A DNA stretch of 64,000 bases from contig NZ_JTDN01000002.1 of the NCBI RefSeq assembly GCF_000802385.1, positions 62,001-126,000 on the forward strand, in the 5' to 3' direction. The notes below the pieces were generated by a model, which had not been told where the DNA came from, ran no database searches, and worked only from the letters and a program-made list of their open reading frames with translations. Source of the stretch: Croceibacterium mercuriale (GTDB taxonomy: Bacteria > Pseudomonadota > Alphaproteobacteria > Sphingomonadales > Sphingomonadaceae). Positions within the stretch are counted from its first letter, which is position 1, and each line of letters starts with the position of its first letter. Positions 59,003 to 64,000 of the stretch are shown here, piece by piece. A program made the translations under genes and the position numbers.

Positions 59003-60120
59003 TGCGACAGCCCCGACCGGTGCCGCGCCTCCACAAGGCCGTGCACCGGTCGGCCATCGCCGTCCTGCTGGCCCTGCTGCTGCCGGGCTGCCTGCACACG
59101 CCACCTGCAGCGCCGGTGGCGGCGGCGCCCTCGGCCGAGATGGTCGCCTACCTGTTCGTCTACTTCACCGGCAGCGGGCTGGAGAAGGAGGCGATCCACT
59201 TTGCCGTCAGCGAAGGCAATGATGCGCTGCACTGGCGCCCGCTGAACGACGGGCGGCCGGTGCTGCAATCGACCAAGGGCACGCTGGGCCTGCGCGATCC
59301 GTTCATTCTCCGCTCCGCGCAAGGGGATCGCTTCTTCCTGTTGGCGACCGACCTGTCGGCCGCGCGCACCGGCTGGGACGATGCGACCAGCCGCGGCAGC
59401 CACCACCTGGAAATCTGGGAATCGACCGACCTTGTCCACTGGGGCGAGCAGCGGCATGTGCAGGTCAACCTGCCGCAGGCCGGCATGACCTGGGCGCCGG
59501 AGGCGACCTGGGATCCGGCGAGAGGTGTCTACGTCGTCTATTGGGCATCGACCCTGTTCACCGACGATGCCCGCACGCAGGGCGACGGCCATGGCGCGCA
59601 GATGCTGTTCGCCAGCACGCGCGATTTTCACACCTTCAGTCCGCCGCAGCCATGGTTCAAGGCGGCCGACCGGCCCGAACTGACGCCGGACAAGGGTCTG
59701 ATCGATGCCACCGTGCTGCACGAAGGAAACACCTTCTTCCGCTTCACCAAGGCGACCGAAGCGAGCGGCTGCCCGTCGGGCGACATCATCCTCGACCGCT
59801 CGACCGATCTCGGCGCCGGTGGCAATCGCTGGCTGCTGGCGGATCGCTGCATCGGGCAGGATGCCGGTACGACGGAGGTCGAAGGTCCGGCCATCCTGCG
59901 TACCAATCCCGGGGACCGGAGCGGATATCGTTACATCCTGTTTGTCGACCGGTTTCGCGATATCGGGCTGGTGCCGCTGGCCACGCAATCGCTGGAGGGC
60001 GACATCCGCTGGACCACGCCGGCCAGCTTCGCGCTGCCGGCAGGCGCCCGGCACGGTACCGTGCTGCCGATCAGCGCGGCGGAGCGCGATGCACTGCTGG
60101 CGCGCTGGGGCGCGAAGTAG
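59002..60120 (+). CDS. GH43-like glycosidase lipoprotein
   Basis: A 372-residue lipoprotein (lipobox LLPGC at about residue 30) with a five-bladed beta-propeller of GH43 type, the family of arabinanases, arabinofuranosidases and xylosidases. Candidate catalytic residues: Asp in LGLRDPFILRSA, Asp/Glu in TWAPEATWDPARGVYVV, and Glu in TEVEGPAILRTNPG. Its placement directly behind the TonB receptor suggests action on oligomers held at the cell surface or in the periplasm. The subfamily and substrate are not assignable. It may instead be a GH43-like protein of subfamily with DUF-type label. Confidence 0.82.
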   Translation: MRQPRPVPRLHKAVHRSAIAVLLALLLPGCLHTPPAAPVAAAPSAEMVAYLFVYFTGSGLEKEAIHFAVSEGNDALHWRPLNDGRPVLQSTKGTLGLRDPFILRSAQGDRFFLLATDLSAARTGWDDATSRGSHHLEIWESTDLVHWGEQRHVQVNLPQAGMTWAPEATWDPARGVYVVYWASTLFTDDARTQGDGHGAQMLFASTRDFHTFSPPQPWFKAADRPELTPDKGLIDATVLHEGNTFFRFTKATEASGCPSGDIILDRSTDLGAGGNRWLLADRCIGQDAGTTEVEGPAILRTNPGDRSGYRYILFVDRFRDIGLVPLATQSLEGDIRWTTPASFALPAGARHGTVLPISAAERDALLARWGAK

Positions 60121-60131
60121 CGCCAGCGCGC

Positions 60132-60443
60132 TCAGTCCGTTGCGGCGCCGCTGCTGGCGGTAGTGGGCACGGCGGAAGGCCCGGCGCTCGGCATCGCGCC
60201 TGGCGCGGCACTGGCCTGGACGGCCGGCCTTCCCGCGGGAGCACGGGCGCTGGTGTCAGGCTCCGGCGGGGCGAGGGGCGGCTGCGAGGTGACGGTCGCC
60301 AGCGGCAGCATCGCATCGCTGGCGGTGCCTTCCAGCACCTCTCCGCCGCCGGCCACCGGCTCGTCCGCGGCCTCGTTGCCGCCACAGGCCGCCAGCAGCG
60401 CCATGGCGCCGGCCACCAGACCTGTCTTCAACCTGCCGTGCAT
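60132..60443 (-). CDS. Small Ala/Pro-rich lipoprotein
   Basis: A 103-residue predicted lipoprotein. [21 protein letters not shown] carries the lipobox LAAC; the rest is Ala/Pro/Ser-rich with no recognisable domain ([17 protein letters not shown]). The start at 60443 lies inside the end of lipB (16-bp overlap). It could be an over-call in G+C-rich DNA, but the signal sequence is good. Function unknown. Confidence 0.65.
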   Translation of the reverse strand: MHGRLKTGLVAGAMALLAACGGNEAADEPVAGGGEVLEGTASDAMLPLATVTSQPPLAPPEPDTSARAPAGRPAVQASAAPGAMPSAGPSAVPTTASSGAATD

Positions 60444-61120
60444 GTCGCCTCCTTGCCTTCCAGCCGTTCCAGGAACTCGCCGGCGCGGGCCTGCAAGGCC
60501 GCATCCCACTCCGCTCCCGATACCCGCACGCCCAGCCGGGCCAGGCTGGTCACGCCATATTCGGCAATGCCGCAAGGCACGATGCCGCCGAAATGCGAGA
60601 GGTCGGGATCCAGATTGACCGCAAAGCCGTGCATGCTGACCCAGCGCCGCACCCGCACGCCGATCGCGCCGATCTTCGCCTCGCGCCCGTCCACGTCGCG
60701 GGTCCAGATGCCGACCCGCTCCGGCACGGCCCAGGCTTCCACGCCCAGGTCGCCCAGGGTGGTGATCACCCAGCGTTCCAGCCCGTGGACGAAGCAGCGC
60801 ACGTCACGGCCCCGCTGTCCCAGGTCGAGCAGCAGGTAGCAGATGCGCATGCCCGGTCCGTGATAGGTGTAGCGCCCTCCGCGCCCTGTCTGTACCACGT
60901 CGAAGCGCGGATCGATAAGGTCCGCAGCATCGGCGCTGGTGCCGGCAGTATAGACTGGCGGATGTTCCAGCAGCCAGATCAGTTCGTCCGCGGTGCCATC
61001 ATGCACGGCGGCGTTGCGCGCCTCCTGCGCCGCCAGCGCCTCGCGATACGGCACGGGGGTGGAGGATCGCCGCCATTCGATCGCCCGCCCGGGCCAGTCA
61101 TGTTGCACAGCTTGCGTCAC
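60428..61120 (-). CDS. lipB: Octanoyl-[ACP]:protein N-octanoyltransferase
   Basis: Transfers octanoate from ACP to lipoyl domains as the first step of lipoate assembly. Motifs: [15 protein letters not shown] (family has RGGxxTYHGPGQ, here M for Q), the catalytic Lys in [19 protein letters not shown], and the catalytic Cys in [16 protein letters not shown]. About 230 residues. A GTG at 61120 is taken as start; a TTG at 61156 would add 12 residues. It is divergent from the membrane protein gene at 61193 and lipA is not adjacent. Confidence 0.94.
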   Translation of the reverse strand: MTQAVQHDWPGRAIEWRRSSTPVPYREALAAQEARNAAVHDGTADELIWLLEHPPVYTAGTSADAADLIDPRFDVVQTGRGGRYTYHGPGMRICYLLLDLGQRGRDVRCFVHGLERWVITTLGDLGVEAWAVPERVGIWTRDVDGREAKIGAIGVRVRRWVSMHGFAVNLDPDLSHFGGIVPCGIAEYGVTSLARLGVRVSGAEWDAALQARAGEFLERLEGKEATCTAG

Positions 61121-61192
61121 GGGCGATTGCCTGCCCTGTCCCTTCGCGCTTATCAAGGCCGCTGCATGGGGCCACGGCCGGAAGGATCACGC

Positions 61193-62002
61193 ATGAAGTT
61201 CGACATGAGCGCTGCCTGGAGCGAGGCGGTGGCGATGGTGACCGCCAATCGGGAGGTGCTGCTGGTGGTGGCTGGCATCTTCTTCTTCCTGCCGTCGGTG
61301 CTGCAGGGCTTCGTCATGCCGCCGCTGCAGGATGTGCTGACGGCAACCGACCCAGAGGCGATGCAGCGGCAGATCGCGGAAATCTACCTCGATTACACCT
61401 GGCTGATCGCTCTGGTCGCCATTGCCCAGATCGCGGGCACGCTGGCCCTGCTGGTGCTGCTGCGCGATCAGCGCCGGCCAACCGTGGGGGAGGCCATCCG
61501 TCGCGGCTTCGGCGGATTGCTGCCGATCGTGGGCGCGTACCTGCTGGTGGCCCTTGCCGTCATCCTGGCCTTCGTGGTGGCGACCGTGGCCACCCTGGCG
61601 ACGCCGATCATCGGCGCCGTGGCGTGGCTGATCGTCGGGGTCGGCTTGGTCTACACGATGATCCGCCTGTCGCTGCTGCAGCCGGTCGTCGCGATCGAGC
61701 AGGTGCGCAATCCGCTGACCGCGCTGCGCCGCAGCTGGGCGGAAACGCGCGGCAATGTGGGGCGGCTGCTGCTGTTCTTCGTGCTCCTGACGATCGCCTA
61801 TATCGTTGTGGCGCTGGTGGTCGGCCTGGTGGTCGGCGCGCTGGGCATGATGCTGGGTCAGGCAGGCACACTGATCGTGGGCGGGGTCGTTACCGGCCTG
61901 CTGGCGGCGATTGCGACCACCGTCTTCACCGCCGTGCAGGCGGCCATCCACCGCCAGCTGGCCGAGCCGGGGGTGACGGCCACGGCACCACCCCAGCTGT
62001 AA
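61193..62002 (+). CDS. Six-helix membrane protein (YciC/GDPD-membrane-domain-like)
   Basis: A 269-residue integral membrane protein beginning MKFDMSAAWSEAVAMVTANREVLLVVAGIFFFLPS. It has about six hydrophobic helices, including a long TM-rich region ALAVILAFVVATVATLATPIIGAVAWLI and the cytosolic motif NPLTALRRSWAETRGNVGRLLLFF, which is seen in glycerophosphoryl diester phosphodiesterase membrane-domain and YciC-like proteins. AAGGA six bases before 61193 supports the start. Function unknown. Confidence 0.82.
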   Translation: MKFDMSAAWSEAVAMVTANREVLLVVAGIFFFLPSVLQGFVMPPLQDVLTATDPEAMQRQIAEIYLDYTWLIALVAIAQIAGTLALLVLLRDQRRPTVGEAIRRGFGGLLPIVGAYLLVALAVILAFVVATVATLATPIIGAVAWLIVGVGLVYTMIRLSLLQPVVAIEQVRNPLTALRRSWAETRGNVGRLLLFFVLLTIAYIVVALVVGLVVGALGMMLGQAGTLIVGGVVTGLLAAIATTVFTAVQAAIHRQLAEPGVTATAPPQL

Positions 62003-62008
62003 GCCGTA

Positions 62009-62680
62009 TCAGGCGGCGGCGGTGGCCCGGGCCGCTTCCGTCGCCGCGTCCACCTCGTCCTGCCAGCCCCAGGCCAGCAGGCAGGGCGGCACGTTGCGCC
62101 ACACGAAATGTGTCTCCACCCGCGGAAAATGCTGCGCGGTGAAGTCGCGCGCGGTGGTGCTGAACTGATAGGTCAGGAAGGCACCGCCCGGCCGCACCAC
62201 ACGGTGCGTCGCCGCCGCGATCGCCGGCGCCACGCCCTCCGGCAGAGTGGAAAACGGCAGTCCAGACAGGACGAAATCGGCACCATCGTGGCCGATGCTG
62301 GCCACATGCGCCTCCACATCAGCCGCAGAGCCGAGCACGGCATGGAAGCGGCTGTCACGATAGTTCTGGCGCAGATAGTCGATGAACAGCGGGTTGGTGT
62401 CGATCACCAGCAGCTCGCCCCCACGCGGCAGGCGGTCAAGCACCGGCCCGCAGAAGGTCCCGACACCCGGCCCGTATTCGACGAACAGCTTGCACCGGTC
62501 CCAGTCGACCGGCGACAGCATGCGGTTGATCGTCCACCGGCTGGACGGAATGATCGAGCCGACCATACGCGGATGTTCCAGGAAGCCGCGAAAGAACACC
62601 CCCGCGGGTCCCAGCGCCTGCCCCATGCGCCGCACAAGCCTGGAGCGGTTACGCTCCCCGGCCAATTCACTGCCATTCAT
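62009..62680 (-). CDS. Class I SAM methyltransferase, PmtA-like (phospholipid N-methyltransferase type)
   Basis: A 223-residue methyltransferase. The N-terminal segment GPAGVFFRGFLEHPRMVGSIIPSS is the signature of PmtA/COG3963 phospholipid N-methyltransferases, which methylate phosphatidylethanolamine toward phosphatidylcholine. Motif I is FVEYGPGVGTFCGPVLDRLP; later motifs are LVIDTNPLFIDYLRQ and VLSGLPFSTLP. Related proteins include rRNA adenine dimethylase-like enzymes, so the substrate is probable, not certain. It is monocistronic, with an inverted repeat 74 bp upstream. Confidence 0.85.
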   Translation of the reverse strand: MNGSELAGERNRSRLVRRMGQALGPAGVFFRGFLEHPRMVGSIIPSSRWTINRMLSPVDWDRCKLFVEYGPGVGTFCGPVLDRLPRGGELLVIDTNPLFIDYLRQNYRDSRFHAVLGSAADVEAHVASIGHDGADFVLSGLPFSTLPEGVAPAIAAATHRVVRPGGAFLTYQFSTTARDFTAQHFPRVETHFVWRNVPPCLLAWGWQDEVDAATEAARATAAA

Positions 62681-62753
62681 CGCGTGGGGGCCACTCCGTT
62701 GGTTGGTCCGTATCGCCGCCGCCGACAGGCTGGCGGATCAGGCAAGGGGACTG

Positions 62754-62774
62754 GCAAATGTGTCTACCATTTGC
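62754..62774. promoter_or_regulatory. Inverted repeat GCAAATG-N7-CATTTGC
   Basis: Perfect seven-base arms with a seven-base spacer, between the [2Fe-2S] gene stop and the PmtA-like gene start, both on the minus strand. It could be an operator for the methyltransferase gene or a weak hairpin ending the upstream transcript; no U-tract follows. Confidence 0.4.
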
Positions 62775-62823
62775 AAGCGTGACGGTTCGGTTACGCAATC
62801 GCGGATCATCCGTTCCCACCTTC

Positions 62824-63366
62824 TCAGTGCCTTGGCTGACTGAGGGCAGGCACGGCGCGGACCGCATCGGCCGGTTCGATGCCGGGCGGAGGGACACCCT
62901 CCACCCGCTCTGCTCGCCGCCCGACACGGGCTGCCTGCTGCACGGCGGCGATCAGGCGCGGATAGACACCGCAGCGGCACAGATTGGGGATCGCCGTGCC
63001 GATCTCGGCCGGCGAAGGATCCGGATTGCGCGCCAGCAGCGCTGCGGCGGCGAGGGCAATGCCGGGGGTGCAGAAGCCACACTGGATCGCGCCCTGTGCC
63101 GCCAGCGCCTGTTGCACGGGATGGCTGCGGTCGTGTGACAGGCCCTCGATCGTGACGACCTCACGCCCCTCGGCATCGGCCAGGCTGACGAGGCAGGATC
63201 GAAGCGCGGCGCCATCCACCAGCACGGTGCACGCGCCACAATCGCCGACGCCGCAGCCATATTTGGTGCCCGTCAGGTTCGCCGCATCCCGCAATGCCCA
63301 TAGCAGCGGAGCAGCGGGATCCATGGCGAAGCGCAGCGGCCGGCCGTTGACGACAAGGTCGGTCAT
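62824..63366 (-). CDS. (2Fe-2S)-binding subunit of a xanthine-dehydrogenase-family oxidoreductase (IorA-like)
   Basis: A 180-residue small subunit of molybdenum hydroxylases, such as isoquinoline 1-oxidoreductase or aldehyde dehydrogenase. The first cluster is GTKYGCGVGDCGACTVLVDG plus a downstream Cys in LRSCLVSL; the second is GAIQCGFCTPGIALAA with the final NLCRCGVYPRL pair. The start at 63366 gives MTDLVVNGRPLRF. The large molybdopterin subunit expected beside it is absent from both sides within the window, so this subunit is an orphan here. Confidence 0.9.
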   Translation of the reverse strand: MTDLVVNGRPLRFAMDPAAPLLWALRDAANLTGTKYGCGVGDCGACTVLVDGAALRSCLVSLADAEGREVVTIEGLSHDRSHPVQQALAAQGAIQCGFCTPGIALAAAALLARNPDPSPAEIGTAIPNLCRCGVYPRLIAAVQQAARVGRRAERVEGVPPPGIEPADAVRAVPALSQPRH

Positions 63367-63438
63367 GCACGCTGCCCTAGTGCCGGGCGACCATGATGAC
63401 AATTGCCACCATGGTCACGGGCCCGGCAAGCGGACGGA

Positions 63439-64000
63439 TCAGCCCAGCGGGCGAGCGGAGCCGAAGAACAGGGCCTGGCTGATCGCCGCGCGGACCGTAT
63501 CTTCGTGGAACGGCTTGGTGATGAGATAGGTCGGCTCGGTTCGGTCGCCGGTCAGCAGCCGTTCCGGATAGGCGGTGATGAAGATCACCGGTACGCTGAC
63601 GGATTGCAGGATATCGTCCACCGCATCTAGGCCGGAAGACCCGTCGGCCAGCTGGATGTCCGCGAGAACGAGGCCCGGCGTCTTTTCGGCAACGACTTCC
63701 TGCGCCTGTGTGCGGGTAGCGGCCGTGCCGCAGATGTCGTGACCCAGCGACCGGACCAGATCCTCCAGCTGCATGGAGATCAGCGGCTCGTCCTCGATGA
63801 TCAGGACGCTGGTGGTGGATTCGCGTTCGATCTCCTCGACCGCGTCGGCCACCAGGCGGCTCACATCATCAGCCGACACGCCCATGATCTCGGCCGCTTC
63901 GGCCGCGGAGAAATCCTCCACGGTGGTCAGCAGCAGCGCCTGCCGGTTGATCGGCGTGATCTTCTTAAGCTGATCTTGCGCGGCACGTTCATGCAGGCCG
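63439..64000 (-). CDS. phyR: Response regulator PhyR (general stress response), partial
   Basis: Anti-anti-sigma regulator that binds NepR when phosphorylated and frees the EcfG sigma factor. The frame runs off the right edge. The C-terminal receiver domain is TTSVLIIEDEPLISMQLEDL, LVLADIQLADGSSG (phospho-Asp), VIFITAYPER (Thr) and LITKPFHEDTVRAAISQAL (Lys). Upstream is the end of the sigma-like domain (KKITPINRQALLLTTVEDF, then FSAAEAAEIMGVSADDVSRL, sigma-4-like), which together define PhyR. NepR and EcfG usually lie nearby and would be beyond the window. Confidence 0.95.
   Translation of the reverse strand, partial: GLHERAAQDQLKKITPINRQALLLTTVEDFSAAEAAEIMGVSADDVSRLVADAVEEIERESTTSVLIIEDEPLISMQLEDLVRSLGHDICGTAATRTQAQEVVAEKTPGLVLADIQLADGSSGLDAVDDILQSVSVPVIFITAYPERLLTGDRTEPTYLITKPFHEDTVRAAISQALFFGSARPLG

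Noticed and set aside
55919-59104. Minus-strand frame open for over 1000 codons opposite the second TonB receptor.
   Set aside because: G+C-rich codon bias leaves the opposite strand open. Its translation is rich in Arg, Gly, His and Val with no domain, and the receptor on the plus strand is clearly real.
1-64000. CRISPR arrays, insertion sequences, prophage genes or integrase-linked tRNAs.
   Set aside because: None seen. Neither tRNA is flanked by an integrase or by a partial tRNA repeat, and no regularly spaced repeats were found.

Overview
The window is G+C-rich, densely packed alphaproteobacterial DNA, most likely from the Sphingomonadales (Sphingomonadaceae/Erythrobacteraceae type). This rests on gene content: a PhyR general-stress regulator, GcrA, an Entner-Doudoroff operon zwf-edd-glk-eda followed by a PEP carboxylase homologue, dnaA beside rpsT, large TonB-dependent receptors of the Xanthomonas/Caulobacter type, and EI-Ntr (ptsP). 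No phage, insertion sequence, CRISPR array or rRNA was seen. Two tRNA genes (Gln-CTG, Lys-TTT) are present. Two genes run off the ends: a dicarboxylate/amino-acid symporter on the left and phyR on the right.

Layout. 0-11 kb is housekeeping: glmM, a DUF1272 protein, thiD, a CDF metal exporter, a lipoprotein, dapB-nth, a sirtuin, a MoeB/ThiF-type enzyme, dnaA, rpsT, a LOG-family protein and tRNA-Gln. 11-24.7 kb is a pectin-utilisation locus: GH28 polygalacturonase, a GntR/FadR regulator, KduI, a GH105-DUF4861 fusion, a TonB receptor, a Tat-exported oligogalacturonate lyase (PL22), a large six-hairpin glycosidase-like protein and a PL10 pectate lyase. 24.7-42 kb is mixed: an SF1 helicase, tRNA-Lys, folK, aguB, a methyltransferase with a signal peptide, msrA, a glycerophosphodiesterase, nadA, a metallo-beta-lactamase-fold protein, two DUF465 genes, ptsP, a RodZ-like protein, cpoB and tilS. 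42-50 kb is the zwf-edd-glk-eda-ppc operon. 50-55.9 kb holds a transglutaminase-like protein, a GAF protein, gcrA, an ABC-2 permease, yjbQ, DUF2254 and a CitE-like lyase. 55.9-60.1 kb is a second TonB receptor followed by a GH43-like lipoprotein. The right end carries lipB, a PmtA-like methyltransferase, an orphan [2Fe-2S] subunit and phyR.

How the genes fit together. The pectin locus should take polymer at the cell surface, import oligomers through the TonB receptor, and cut them in the periplasm with PL10, GH28, PL22 and GH105. KduI then acts on the unsaturated-uronate product. KduD, KdgK and an inner-membrane transporter are not in the window. The final enzyme of that route, KDPG aldolase (Eda), is encoded in the Entner-Doudoroff operon at 45 kb. 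A short sequence, GTATGAYAA or a close variant, recurs in the promoter regions of the pectin locus and once more in front of the distant TonB/GH43 operon at 55.9 kb. This suggests one FadR-type regulon covering both loci. A perfect 20-bp palindrome of LacI-operator type lies in front of zwf.

Places worth a second look: the shared operator, the PEP carboxylase homologue with altered catalytic motifs, the six-hairpin protein of unknown specificity, the GH105-DUF4861 fusion, the probable CTG start of folK, the exported methyltransferase, and the orphan ABC permease and [2Fe-2S] subunit.
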